A stretch of 35,268 nt of DNA. It comes from Candidatus Geothermincola primus (GTDB taxonomy: Bacteria > Actinomycetota > Geothermincolia > Geothermincolales > Geothermincolaceae). The stretch lies in the NCBI GenBank assembly GCA_015711725.1, contig JACVIX010000020.1:1-35268 (forward strand). Direction: 5' to 3'. The position numbers were made by a program, and so were the translations under genes. This document shows, one piece after another, positions 17,636 to 26,921 of this stretch. Under the pieces are notes generated by a model. It worked only from the letters and a program-made list of their open reading frames with translations, was not told the origin of the DNA and searched no databases. Each line of letters begins with the position of its first letter. The first letter of the stretch is position 1.

Positions 17636-18790
17636 ATGGGCAAGAGAGTTCTGAAAACCAAGCTATGCGATATGTTAGGCATCGAGTATCCCATCCTCAG
17701 CGCGGGGATGGGCCCCAATCTCATGGGCGAGACCACCGGCGCTCCCGTGGAGTTGGTGGTGGCGGTATCCGAGGCCGGAGGACTGGGGGTGCTAGGCGGT
17801 AGCGGCATGTCGGTTAAGGAATTAAGGGAGGCCATCAGGGAAATTCGCTCAAAAACGGATAAACCTTTTGGCGTGGACATACTCCTCCCGCGTGACCTGG
17901 CGGTGACGGCTCTCGAAGGCATGGAGGGGGTTGAAGAGGTCCCCCTCAATCAGCTGCTCCAAGCTCTTCCCGCCGAATACCAGGAATGGATCAAGAAGAT
18001 AAGGCGAGATCTGGACCTCCCCGAGGTGGAGATCATGGTGAAGATGAATAGCACCACCATGAGGCCAAAAGAAGCGGTGGAGGTGTGTATCGAGGAGAAG
18101 GTGCCATTGTTCTGCGCGGGATTAGGAAACCCGGGATTCATGGTGGAAGAAGCCCATGCCCACGGGGTCAAGGTGTTGGCCATCACCGGCAACGCCAAGA
18201 ACGCGAAACGCATGGCCGAATCCGGCATAGATTTGCTGGTGGCTCAGGGTCATGAAGCCGGTGGGCATACCGGAAGAATCGGAACCATGGCGTTGCTTCC
18301 AGCTGCCATCGACGCCGCCTATCCGGTGCCGGTGTTGGCAGCGGGGGGCATCGGCGATGGCAGGGGTCTGGCCGCGGCGCTGGCCATGGGATGCGTGGGG
18401 GTCTGGGTAGGAACGCGCTTCTTGGCCACGGACGAGGCGGGTCCGGTGGAAGCGGTCAAACAGCACATCCTCCAAGCAACCGATGAGGACACTCTGGTGA
18501 GCACGGTTTACACCGGTAAAACCCTACGCTCACTAAAAAGCAAGTTTCACGAGTTGTGGCAGCAATCGGGGCTAACGGCTCTTCCTTTTCCCGTCCAGGT
18601 GCTCATCTCCTCTGCATTGCTGGGCAGCTTTATCGAGGCAAACCGAGACGAATACATCGGAGGCATAGCGGGCCAGATCTCCGGCATCATCAAGGAAATT
18701 AAGCCCGCCCGCCAGGTGCTGGAGGAGATGGTGGAAGAGGCCGCGGATATTTTCACCAGAAGGCTGCCGCAAAACTTAGTGGTTAAATAA
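17636..18790 (+). CDS. Nitronate monooxygenase-like FMN protein (copy 1)
   Basis: A 384-residue TIM-barrel flavoprotein of the 2-nitropropane dioxygenase/nitronate monooxygenase family, which also includes the FabK enoyl-ACP reductases. Motifs are YPILSAGMG near the N-terminus, EAGGLGVLGG (47-56), AQGHEAGGHTG (203-213) and the FMN-phosphate region AAGGIGDGRG (235-244) with GVWVGTRF. Characterised members oxidise nitronates or reduce enoyl thioesters; the true reaction cannot be settled here. The start at 17636 is supported by AAAGGAGA; the ATG 51 bases upstream has no such site. A more distant relative lies at 22692-23741. Confidence 0.85.
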   Translation: MGKRVLKTKLCDMLGIEYPILSAGMGPNLMGETTGAPVELVVAVSEAGGLGVLGGSGMSVKELREAIREIRSKTDKPFGVDILLPRDLAVTALEGMEGVEEVPLNQLLQALPAEYQEWIKKIRRDLDLPEVEIMVKMNSTTMRPKEAVEVCIEEKVPLFCAGLGNPGFMVEEAHAHGVKVLAITGNAKNAKRMAESGIDLLVAQGHEAGGHTGRIGTMALLPAAIDAAYPVPVLAAGGIGDGRGLAAALAMGCVGVWVGTRFLATDEAGPVEAVKQHILQATDEDTLVSTVYTGKTLRSLKSKFHELWQQSGLTALPFPVQVLISSALLGSFIEANRDEYIGGIAGQISGIIKEIKPARQVLEEMVEEAADIFTRRLPQNLVVK

Positions 18791-19039
18791 TAGAGGCTTA
18801 CCTTTTCCCATCGTTTACGCGAGGGGAAAGCGAGGAGGATTTCCCTTAACCTTGTGTAAAATGAGAGAAAAAGACCGTTATTTCTTGCTCTAGAAACAAG
18901 CTGAAGGGAAGGGAGTTTATTTGTCAAAACCAAAGCGTTGATTGGAAAACCTAACACAGAGGACAAGAGCTACAACAGGTGGAATCGAGCCGCAAAGTGT
19001 AAGGGGATTGGTTAATCTCAGCTAGGCGGGTGAAGAGAA

Positions 19040-20143
19040 ATGGGCGAAGGTATATATTTCACATTGCGTAAACATTTGGATCAATTCCCACTAGGTTTTC
19101 CTGAGACATCTTGCGGAGTAGAAATAGAGATATTAAAAAAGCTTTTCACCGAGGAAGAAGCTCGCGTCGCCACGTTGCTCACTCCCTTTCCGGAAGATGC
19201 AGGCCAGATCTCCCGGCGTACAGGTGAGAAAGAAGAAGAGCTGGCGGAAAAGCTGGAATCCATGTCCAGAAAGGGCCTGATCTTCCGCCTGAGGCGACAG
19301 GGCCAAACCTTATACAACGCGGCCCCCTTCATGATCGGACTTTATGAATATTCCGTCACCAGGCTGGATGAGGAGCTTGCCCAACTTTACAAGCGATATT
19401 ATGAGATAGCCTACATGGAGGAGATGGGGGCAAGCGATGTTCCCGGTTTCAAAGTGCTTCCCATTGGTGAGCAGCTGCAAGAGAATTTAGTTCTCTTCCC
19501 CTTTCTCGACCTGCGAGAGATGGTCAAATCCGCGCGGATAATCTCCGTGGCGGAGTGTATATGCCGCAAGGAGGCCCGCCTTACCGGAGGAGGATGCGAA
19601 CACCCTCTGGAGACCTGTCTCAGTTTCGGGGCGGCCGCAGAATACTACATCGAAAATGGTATGGGAAGGGAGATCTCCTCCCTTGAAGCCGTCGCCATTT
19701 TGGAAGAAGCCGACCGCTCTGGCTTGGTCCATGCCGGCGCCAACACCAGACACCTGTCCAATATCTGCAACTGCTGTCCTTGCTGCTGCGCCTCTATGAA
19801 AGGAATCACCCTAAAAGGGTATGACCGACATAGATATCTCAACGCTTTATTCGAGGCGGTCGTCGATGATGAGAGATGCATAGGATGCGGAAGCTGTATG
19901 GAGCGATGCCCGGTGGGAGCCATCTCCTGCGATGAGGTAGCCCATGTCGACCGGGATAAATGCCTGGGTTGTGGCTTATGCGCCGGGGTCTGCGATAGCG
20001 CGGGAATAGAGATACGCATAAGGGATGACCGGGAAGAACCCTTCGACCGCATGCTGAGCTTAGGCCGGGCCATCATAGAGGGAAAAGCCAAAAATATCGG
20101 TGGGAAGCGAAATGAGCCTGACCCAAAAACCCTCATGGAATGA
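19040..20143 (+). CDS. Fe-S protein: winged-helix-like N-terminus, Cys-rich middle, 2x[4Fe-4S] ferredoxin end
   Basis: 367 residues. Residues 35-95 look like a winged-helix fold (ARVATLLTPFPEDAGQISRR, then a recognition-helix-like segment). The middle carries a cysteine set (173, 175, 186, 193) and a remarkable ICNCCPCCCA cluster at 242-251. The C-terminus has two complete ferredoxin motifs: C280, C283, C286, C290-Pro and C308, C311, C314, C318. It could move electrons or act as a redox-sensing regulator. Similar proteins occur in anaerobes beside dehydrogenases, but none is adjacent here. The ribosome binding site is moderate (GGGTGAAG). No membrane segment is present. Confidence 0.83.
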   Translation: MGEGIYFTLRKHLDQFPLGFPETSCGVEIEILKKLFTEEEARVATLLTPFPEDAGQISRRTGEKEEELAEKLESMSRKGLIFRLRRQGQTLYNAAPFMIGLYEYSVTRLDEELAQLYKRYYEIAYMEEMGASDVPGFKVLPIGEQLQENLVLFPFLDLREMVKSARIISVAECICRKEARLTGGGCEHPLETCLSFGAAAEYYIENGMGREISSLEAVAILEEADRSGLVHAGANTRHLSNICNCCPCCCASMKGITLKGYDRHRYLNALFEAVVDDERCIGCGSCMERCPVGAISCDEVAHVDRDKCLGCGLCAGVCDSAGIEIRIRDDREEPFDRMLSLGRAIIEGKAKNIGGKRNEPDPKTLME

Positions 20144-20312
20144 GGGGAAACAGCTAATACGCGCACTTAAAAGCGACGTGAAATCCCGCGATAATTCCAT
20201 CGCTCCACCCAGAGGGCATTCCACCACAACCATGGGCAAAGAAATATATTCTCACGCTGGTCTAGATTTATCCATAATTCCATCGAGCAGTCTCTTGGCG
20301 CGACCTGGAATC

Positions 20313-21032
20313 CTATTTAAGATTGGAGAGCGCCTCAAAAACGGTTTCCGCGAAAAGAAAGGCCCCCTGGGGATTGAGGTGCACTCCGTCGACGGTTAGC
20401 AGCAATCCCCTCTTCCTGGAAACCACTTCCGCTCCACCCTTGGTAGAGCAGCGCAAAGGGTCCAGGAGGATCCCTATAAAACTATCGAGAAGATACTTCC
20501 CGCTCCAGCTTCGTTGCCCCAAAAAACGCTGGAATCTTTCCGCCACGTCGGCAACGAGTAAGTTTCTTTCGTTCGCCAATTCACGTATTGCTTGGTTATA
20601 TTCTTTCCTGCGTTGGTTTAGTTCACTAGAGAGGTCTTCCCCGACGCAGGGTATGGTGGTGAGCACGATGCCAACTACCTTTTTCCTAACCTTATCGATA
20701 ATTCCAGCATAGGCTTCCTTGAACTCACTCGGGTCTTCTATGGGGACGTATCCTCTTTGTCTCATGCGAAATGCCAGCATTTTCACGCTGCCGCCCCGCC
20801 TCTCTAGCGCCGGAAGGAGAAGATCGTTGGTCCCAGCCTCGATGACCAAAATATGAGGAAGGATTTCTCCTATCATTTTTTCCGCCCTTTCGCCCACAGC
20901 AATGAGGGTCTGGCCACCAGAAGGACGAGCGATGACCTGGTATCGCGGAAGCATCTTTTTTAGCAGATGGGGAAAATTCTGGTGGGGCCATCCGCCTGCC
21001 AGGCTGTCTCCCACGATTAGAATTTTAAACAT
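20313..21032 (-). CDS. SGNH/GDSL-family esterase or lipase
   Basis: 239 residues with no signal peptide. Block I is VGDSLAGG with nucleophile Ser10, and block III is EAGTND with Asn69. Block V is DGVHLNPQG, giving Asp215 and His218, so the catalytic Ser-Asp-His and the oxyanion Asn are all present. Members deacylate lipids, sugars or thioesters. The start is preceded by AAGGAG six bases upstream. It is convergent with the Fe-S gene, and the short gap between them holds nothing recognisable. Confidence 0.86.
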   Translation of the reverse strand: MFKILIVGDSLAGGWPHQNFPHLLKKMLPRYQVIARPSGGQTLIAVGERAEKMIGEILPHILVIEAGTNDLLLPALERRGGSVKMLAFRMRQRGYVPIEDPSEFKEAYAGIIDKVRKKVVGIVLTTIPCVGEDLSSELNQRRKEYNQAIRELANERNLLVADVAERFQRFLGQRSWSGKYLLDSFIGILLDPLRCSTKGGAEVVSRKRGLLLTVDGVHLNPQGAFLFAETVFEALSNLK

Positions 21033-21373
21033 TCTAGCTCCTTAAGAATAAACAGAGTGTAATTTTATCATATTGGACACCATGCACATTTGGAAAGCGC
21101 GGGAAAAATTCCTCATCCGTCTCCGGAATTCTTTTCGTTTAGTTAGAAAGTCCAGGTATCTATGGGGCATACTTTATCTTTTCCTGAAAACGTAACATAT
21201 GTGACGTCTATGCAAGCAATATTAATAATTAAATAATGCTTACGGCAATTCCCCAAGGCGCTTTATCGCCATCTTCTCCAATTTATTTATGTGCGCAAGT
21301 TTCGGCGAGACATATTCAACCCATCGATGAACTCTTCGTGGCGGCAGGGATGGTCATGCAATGAGATTAGAGC

Positions 21374-21532
21374 GTGAAAATCACGTTGCGCGAAGGCGAG
21401 GAGTTCGAAGAGTTGTAACTGGCTATTAAAATGATGGTGGGAAGAGAAGCGGTTTCATCTGAAATCCGCCGCATCGGAATAGCATCGGAATGGTTCTTAT
21501 CCGTAAATCCTTCCGTTATTTATCTACCTTAA
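21374..21532 (+). pseudogene. rpsU: Remnant of ribosomal protein S21 gene
   Basis: From GTG at 21374 the frame reads VKITLREGEEFEEL, a TAA at 21416-21418, then LAIKMMVGREAVSSEIRR. It aligns without gaps to the S21 core (GE-x-FE-x-x-L-R-R-F-K-x-x-V-x-x-x-G-x-x-S-EIRR); the stop replaces the conserved Leu, a TTA-to-TAA type change. The basic C-terminus that normally follows EIRR is lost, just after a small duplication of GCATCGGAAT. No good ribosome binding site remains. A strong terminator follows at once, as expected for a former small gene. The identification rests on about 15 matching positions. Confidence 0.6.
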
Positions 21533-21537
21533 TTTGA

Positions 21538-21572
21538 ACGGGGCCGGGAACTCTCCCGCCCCGTATATTTCT
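21538..21572 (+). terminator. Strong intrinsic terminator after the rpsU remnant
   Basis: ACGGGGCCGGGA (21538-21549) pairs with TCCCGCCCCGT (21554-21564) with one bulged C and a four-base loop, followed by ATATTTCT. The U-rich side is on the plus strand, so it served a plus-strand gene. The only candidate is the S21 remnant just upstream. Confidence 0.7.
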
Positions 21573-21726
21573 TCCTTGAAGAAATGGGTCTAATGCCTTT
21601 CCGAAAGCATTTGTCACCGTCTTGGCTGCCGCCGGATATACCATTGAAGCGGGGAATAGGTCTAGCAAAACCTGCTGGCAATGAATTCCTTTTTTTACGG
21701 TATTTTACGCTATTAAAACCCTACAG

Positions 21727-22545
21727 TTATTCCGGTTTTTTCGCCATGCGGGGCTCGTATACGGGATAAACCGTCAGCACGTAATCCCCGAAAGGTATCG
21801 TCAAGCCGCTGAACCCCTGCATGGCTTGGTACTTCTTCATCGCCACCAGTGAGGCACCATCTATAGCTATGGCAGTCCTTGAGTCAGATGCTTGCGCCAG
21901 GAGGGATGCCTGGGGCAAGAAACGGTAAACCTCGCTCGAAGAATCCAGGAATTGAGGTTTTCCCTGTGCTTCCAAGGGTGATTTCTCCACCACCAGGTAA
22001 CCTTTCTCCGGCGTATAATCGGTGGTCGTCTCCAGTGGATATCCCATAATCAGCTGATATGCTTCCTCAAAACCTCGCACCTTTTCACCTGGGTACCATA
22101 CCCTGACCGTCTTTTCCCCTTCCACGAGGTTGACGCTTATCTCCCGATAAGTGGCATCATACACCTGAGGATCGCGATACTCGTTCTCCAGCTCAAAGAA
22201 TCCTGTATAGGAAATCTGTTGGAGCAGATTTTCCACATCTTCTTGCTTAAGCCTCGCCTCCTTAAGCATGCCTAAAAACCCTTTCCCTTCCCATTTGATC
22301 ACCCTTCCGTCACCATATAGCCGAAAAACTGGAATCATATCGTCGGCGGGATGGGGCAAACCACCACCCTCGCTTACCCGTAACACCAGGCTTGAGGAAT
22401 CCTTACTATATTCGAGGGAAACCTTCTTTTTACCTCCACAGCCAGAGAACGCGAGAAGGCCTGAAGCCACGACTAAGGAGACGACTAATATCAGCGTCCC
22501 GTTCCTTAAACCCAACCTTTTTAAAGCGCAATCAATGATCTTCAT
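21727..22545 (-). CDS. Lipoprotein of unknown function
   Basis: 272 residues. An N-terminal helix leads to lipobox LLAFSGC (Cys near residue 36), followed by GGKKK, so it should be lipid-anchored and exported. The body has alternating strands and charged segments, with FRLYGDGRVIKWEGKGF and later YTGFFELENEY, a pattern seen in uncharacterised actinobacterial and clostridial lipoproteins. No enzyme motif is visible. The ribosome binding site is AAAGGGG about 10 bases upstream. It lies 146 bases downstream of the nitronate monooxygenase-like gene on the same strand. Confidence 0.7.
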   Translation of the reverse strand: MKIIDCALKRLGLRNGTLILVVSLVVASGLLAFSGCGGKKKVSLEYSKDSSSLVLRVSEGGGLPHPADDMIPVFRLYGDGRVIKWEGKGFLGMLKEARLKQEDVENLLQQISYTGFFELENEYRDPQVYDATYREISVNLVEGEKTVRVWYPGEKVRGFEEAYQLIMGYPLETTTDYTPEKGYLVVEKSPLEAQGKPQFLDSSSEVYRFLPQASLLAQASDSRTAIAIDGASLVAMKKYQAMQGFSGLTIPFGDYVLTVYPVYEPRMAKKPE

Positions 22546-22691
22546 CCTCGATAACCCCTTTCCAAGCCCACAACTTTAATCTCCGTATGATTAAACAATG
22601 TTTTCTAAAACAATCGCACTTTAAACTTGTTGGCGACTGTTTTCCACTTGGTCCAGGGCAAAGATTTGATTCCCTGAAAATATTTTCTAGA

Positions 22692-23741
22692 CTAGCTTCC
22701 CACCTTTTCGCCCAGCTCTTTGATTATCTTCTCCGCCTCCTCCACCGTGCGTTCGATTACCTCCCGCACGGTAGGAATATCATTTAATAGCCCGGTAACT
22801 TGACCCACCGGTAAAACCCCGTTTTTAGTGTCCCCATCCTCGGTGGCTATCCTTATTAACTTGAAGGCGTTGGCCATGTAAGCCAGTTGCTTCGCATTAT
22901 TCCATCCAGAGCCGAGCACGCCTATGAATAGCTTGGTGAATGGTAATCCCAGCTGTTGGGCGATAGCCCGGGAGTTGGGGATAGCTTGGATTAGCTTGAT
23001 GGGGTTTAGCCCAGCTTTTATGGCTTTGCGCGCTCCTTCGGTATCCAATACCCGGCACCATAGGCCATCGAAGCGCTTGGAGTACAAAGTGTCATTGACC
23101 GTCTTCTCCAAGGAGAGCCGCTTGTAGTTCTCATGCAGCGGGCTTTCCTGGGTGGTCATCATACGGGTGCCCATAGCCACCCCTTCAGCCCCCAGAGCTA
23201 GAGCTCCCGCAAGACCCCTGCCGTCCGCCACCCCACCGGCGGCGATCACCGGGATATTCAAACCCGAAGCCAGGCTGGGAACCAGGCAGAAGGTGGTAAC
23301 CGCCTCGCCATGGGCAGCCGCCTCGTTGCCAGTGGCGATAACCGCATCGCAGCCGTATTCCTCCGCCCTCTTGGCGTGACGATAGTTGGTGACCGTGGCC
23401 ACCACCTTGCCACCGTATTCGTGCGCCATCTGCACGATCCAGTCCCCTTTGCCCAAGGCGAAGTTGATCACCGGCACTTTCTCTTCCAGGGCCACCCTGG
23501 CGTTATCGGCGGCTCCGGGGAAAAGCAGGGAGGCGTTGATCCCGAAAGGTTTGTCGGTCAGCTCCCTAATCTCGCGAATGGCCTGCCGGGTCTGATTGGC
23601 GTCTAGGGGTCCGGTGGCTAGGATGCCCAGGCCTCCCGCGCTGGATACCGCCGCAACCATCTTGGGCACGCTGATCCAGCTCATCCCCGACATGATGATG
23701 GGGTGTTTAATTCCGAACAGTTCCGTGATGCGCGTTTTCAT
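22692..23741 (-). CDS. Nitronate monooxygenase-like FMN protein (copy 2)
   Basis: A 349-residue member of the same flavoprotein family as the gene at 17636. It has HPIIMSGMSWIS at the N-terminus, SAGGLGILATG, the FMN region AAGGVADGRGLAGALALGA and GTRM. The catalytic-loop segment is ATGNEAAAHGE here against AQGHEAGGHTG in copy 1. It thus keeps the second His but loses the first and the double Gly, which points to a different substrate. The start at 23741 has AAGGAGTG seven bases upstream. The two paralogues are distant and of opposite orientation, so this is not a recent duplication. Confidence 0.85.
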   Translation of the reverse strand: MKTRITELFGIKHPIIMSGMSWISVPKMVAAVSSAGGLGILATGPLDANQTRQAIREIRELTDKPFGINASLLFPGAADNARVALEEKVPVINFALGKGDWIVQMAHEYGGKVVATVTNYRHAKRAEEYGCDAVIATGNEAAAHGEAVTTFCLVPSLASGLNIPVIAAGGVADGRGLAGALALGAEGVAMGTRMMTTQESPLHENYKRLSLEKTVNDTLYSKRFDGLWCRVLDTEGARKAIKAGLNPIKLIQAIPNSRAIAQQLGLPFTKLFIGVLGSGWNNAKQLAYMANAFKLIRIATEDGDTKNGVLPVGQVTGLLNDIPTVREVIERTVEEAEKIIKELGEKVGS

Positions 23742-24137
23742 CGAACACTCCTTCCACTAGACAAAACGATCTTCGCACCTGCCTCCCTTATCCGTTAACC
23801 TATTGAAAAATCATGTCTAATTATAACGAAGAGCTCTCGCAATTTCATTACCCGGAGGGAAGACCCGGATGGATCATGTCTTCAAGGTGCAAGTGCCGCG
23901 TTTGAGACGAAGCGATTTTAACAGAGCGTAATGTCCATAAACCAAGTATGTACGTTCTTGAGGATATAGGGAGATTTTAAGATAGCCATCCATGCTTTAA
24001 AAAGATAGCTACTTCAGGCGATTGTTTCTCGTTACTTATGTTATCGCGTGCCGTTGTTATTCTTACTTTCCTTGGAATATATGAAAGAATGATAGCGAAG
24101 CAACCGATAAGCATTCCCTTTCTCCCCAACAGTTGAG
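23742..24137. other. Gap without a gene
   Basis: This stretch should hold the promoter of the minus-strand flavoprotein gene. No gene or repeat was recognised. Confidence 0.35.
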
Positions 24138-24663
24138 TTATCTCAATTGAGCCCTTTCCGCGAGATCGTATGCTTCACTCTCAAGAACCCATCGGACATC
24201 GTTATCCTCGCTCATCCTATCATTTTGTAAATCCCGGAACCCGTTTGAGCGCATGTAAGCCATGTCTTTCGCAAGACCGAACGCCTCTTCAGGGTTGGCG
24301 GGCTGAAGGAGACTTGAAACGCGGGGAGCCCACCGTTGGCACCGCATAAGGAATTCACTGGAACTACCAGATCCCATCCTCTAAGCGTCTTCTCAAATTC
24401 CCCGAATCGTTCTCCACTATCATGGGTACGAACAAATCCGCGCCCACCTCCTTCTATAAAACCTCATTCCGCATTAATTCATCCTTCCATGATCGTGAAC
24501 GAAGATAAGCCAATGGTCACTGGCGATTATATTTTTCGCACCATTCTAGGGAGTTCATATTATCGATTCCACCAGAAAGCTCCTCAAGATTGATATGTTC
24601 CCTTTCCTTTTGGTGGATGCGCCGATTAAAGATTAAGAAGGCGAAAATCAGCATGAGCCGCAC
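24138..24663 (-). pseudogene. Remnant of an unidentified gene, several frameshifts and stops
   Basis: Read down from GTG at 24663, the minus strand shows a hydrophobic start (RLMLIFAFLIFNRRIHQK) that is stopped by TGA at 24517-24519. It continues in a second frame through TGAs at 24479-24481 and 24464-24466 into GGRGFVRTHDSGERFGEFEK and TLRGWDLVVPVNSLCGANGG. A third frame gives NPEEAFGLAKDMAYMRSNGF and ends at 24138. The pieces are strongly protein-like and collinear, so this looks like one dead gene of about 175 codons. I do not recognise the family. Confidence 0.42.
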
Positions 24664-24762
24664 TTTTAGTGAGGAAGGCTATCTTTGAGGATAAAGCTTA
24701 AGGAAATCCTAGAAAAGCAACCCACATAACAGTAAATTTACCGGATAAAAATCTTCAGTCAG

Positions 24763-25398
24763 TCACTGCTTGGCGCGGGCGCCCTCCATCAACAGATCGA
24801 TGGACTCTTCGAACATAAGATCCAGGGTTTCCCTCTTGACCATGCCAGGGTCTCCCAGCAAAGCCAAGTCCACTAGCCCCGTTGCCATTCTCCAACACAT
24901 CACGGCGAATAAATATGGGTCAAGGTCTTTTCTGAATTTCCCAGCATCGATACATTCTTGAACCAACCCTGCTCCGAAAACCATGGCGTCCACCAAGAGG
25001 CGGTTGATATTTTCTATGGTCTTCGCGGAAAGGTTGCGACGAACCCGATCGTTGAAGGTATCTTGTAACACTCGAAAGATATGGGGCTGGTTTAGGGAGT
25101 ATTCGATATAAGCCATGTATACCGCCTTCACCTTTGCCTCCGGGCTTTTTTCCCTCTTAGCCTTTTCCTCGAGATAATCCCGGAAAGCCTCTATGCCACT
25201 CATGCACACCTCGAAAAAAAGCTCGTCCTTGCTCTTGAAGTAAAGGTAGATGGTCCCCTTGGAAAGCTCGGTCTTGTCTGAAATCTCCTGAATGGTGGTG
25301 GCCTGAAACCCTTTCTCGAAGAAGATCTTTTCCGCGGCCTGGATTATGGCCTTCCTACGTTGCGTCTTCTCCCTTTCCCTTCTGCTTCTAGTTCCCAT
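24763..25398 (-). CDS. TetR/AcrR-family transcriptional regulator
   Basis: 211 residues. The N-terminal helix-turn-helix is typical of the family: AAEKIFFEKGFQATTIQEIS, then ELSKGTIYLYFKSKDEL (about residues 20-66). The C-terminal all-helical domain, as in other TetR proteins, should bind a ligand and dimerise. The start at 25398 is supported by GGAGAAG. Its downstream neighbour on the same strand is a gene remnant, and no intact gene shares its transcript, so its target may have been lost or may lie elsewhere. Confidence 0.92.
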   Translation of the reverse strand: MGTRSRREREKTQRRKAIIQAAEKIFFEKGFQATTIQEISDKTELSKGTIYLYFKSKDELFFEVCMSGIEAFRDYLEEKAKREKSPEAKVKAVYMAYIEYSLNQPHIFRVLQDTFNDRVRRNLSAKTIENINRLLVDAMVFGAGLVQECIDAGKFRKDLDPYLFAVMCWRMATGLVDLALLGDPGMVKRETLDLMFEESIDLLMEGARAKQ

Positions 25399-25515
25399 AA
25401 TCTTCTCCGTCTTTTTATAGCGCGCCCTTGTTTAATTCGATACTTCAATATAATAACATTATATAAAATTTCCACAATCTCGCTACGCCGCGTAAGCTCT
25501 TAGGAATTAGGCCCG

Positions 25516-25792
25516 TCAAATTACCGAAATAAGCTCGCTTATCAACATATACGGGCAATCTAGCATGCCCGAGAAGTTTGCTTTTTCCTTGCTTTCAATC
25601 TACGTGATATCCCTGTCGAACGAAGATTTCATAATTCTTATCCAGGCCCTAACGAAAGGAATTTCCAATGCGACCTTTATTTTTCCTCTATCTACACGGT
25701 TGAGATTATCCAAGTCACCCAGTAAATCTAAAGAAACGTGACCCGCTAGCCATGACCACTGAGGTTGTTTCTTTTAAATTGCTTGATTCCAT
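25516..25792 (-). pseudogene. Remnant of an unidentified small gene
   Basis: ATG at 25792 begins a short minus-strand reading (MESSNLKETTSVVMA) that shifts frame. It continues as GHVSLDLLGDLDNLNRVDRG and KIKVALEIPFVRAWIRIMKS, meets TAG at 25600-25602 and ends LLISELISVI-like at TGA 25516. The original protein would have been about 90 residues. No family is recognised and there is no ribosome binding site. Composition is the only argument, so it may be chance. Confidence 0.3.
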
Positions 25793-26029
25793 TTATAGGC
25801 CAATATTAAAATATATAAATTGAAAATTATATTAATCCAAACTCAATTCCAAAGAGCGGGATCGATTTAAAGAAGCATTTAGATATTTCGAAAAATTTAT
25901 TGAGCTTAATTTTTAAACTCGATCGCGCTTCACCTGATATAATTAACATTATGTTAATATTGGCAGCCTTGCATAATAAAAACAATGAGCGTTTACGGAT
26001 AAACATCATGTTTTTGGGCGATAAATTTA

Positions 26030-26800
26030 TCATAGGGAAAGTTCCACGCCCACCGGGCAATGGTCGGAGCCAGTCACCTCCTTGAGGATAAAGGCGGAGC
26101 TCACCTTGTCTCGTAGATCCTCGCTTACGAAAATGTAATCGATCCTCCAGCCTATATCCCTTTCCCTCGCCCGGGTTTTTAAATCCCACCAACTATAATG
26201 ACCAGGTTCTTGATTGAAGATCCTGAAAGTATCCACGTAACCATGATCGATAAACCGGTCTATCCATGCCCTCTCTTCAGGCAGAAACCCGGAAACCTTT
26301 TGGTTCTCTCGAGGGCGCGCTAAATCTATCTCTTTGTGCGCGGTGTTGAAATCACCACAAGCGATGATGCTCCGACCTTCGGCTCTGAAACCTTGCGCGT
26401 TCTGCAAAAAAGCGTCGTAAAATTCCATTTTATAAACAAGCCGCTCTTTGGAGAGCTTCCCATTGGGGAAATAGATATTATAGAGGATGAAAGCGCCGTA
26501 ATCAGCGATGAGAATTCTGCCTTCTCTGTCGAACTTCTCGATTCCAAAGCCCATCCAAAGATCTGAGGGTGCCTTTCTGCTGTACAAAGCTACTCCGCTG
26601 TAACCCCTCTTTTCCGCTGATGAGAAATAAAACTGGTATCCTTCGATTTCCTCGATCTCCCCAGGAATCTGCTCCTCGGAGAGCTTCGTCTCTTGGACGC
26701 AAAGGATGTCCGGGCTTTCTTCCTTCAGCCAGGAGCTGAAGCCCTTTTTCATAACCGCTCGTAAGCCATTCACGTTCCATGAAAGCAAGCGTATCCTCAT
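26030..26800 (-). CDS. xth: Exodeoxyribonuclease III / AP endonuclease
   Basis: 256 residues, matching the exonuclease III family length. The protein acts in base-excision repair, cutting at abasic sites and trimming 3' ends with Mg2+. Active-site residues are visible in order: Asn in SWNVNG (residues 7-12), Glu37 in QETKL, the GDFN Asp/Asn pair, GWRIDY, and the C-terminal Asp-His in GSDHCP. I start at 26800 ([12 protein letters not shown]), the usual N-terminus, with GGGAAAGGATTG upstream. A GTG 45 bases earlier would add an atypical tail. It stands alone in a long eroded region. Confidence 0.92.
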   Translation of the reverse strand: MRIRLLSWNVNGLRAVMKKGFSSWLKEESPDILCVQETKLSEEQIPGEIEEIEGYQFYFSSAEKRGYSGVALYSRKAPSDLWMGFGIEKFDREGRILIADYGAFILYNIYFPNGKLSKERLVYKMEFYDAFLQNAQGFRAEGRSIIACGDFNTAHKEIDLARPRENQKVSGFLPEERAWIDRFIDHGYVDTFRIFNQEPGHYSWWDLKTRARERDIGWRIDYIFVSEDLRDKVSSAFILKEVTGSDHCPVGVELSL

Positions 26801-26921
26801 CGCGCGACAATCCTTTCCCTTACCGACGTATCCCATCAATATCACAATTTATCACACCGGCGCTCATATCGATAAGTATTGGGCGGCTCGTTTTTTCGAC
26901 ATTTTCCGCGTTTCCTTTTCC

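Noticed and set aside
18990-19040. Minus-strand GGCTCGATTCCACC as a tRNA T-arm
   Set aside because: No acceptor, D or anticodon arms could be fitted around it.
24464-24519. In-frame TGA codons in the 24.1-24.7 kb remnant as selenocysteine sites
   Set aside because: No hairpin of SECIS type follows any of them and the frame changes elsewhere; only selD has both motif and hairpin.
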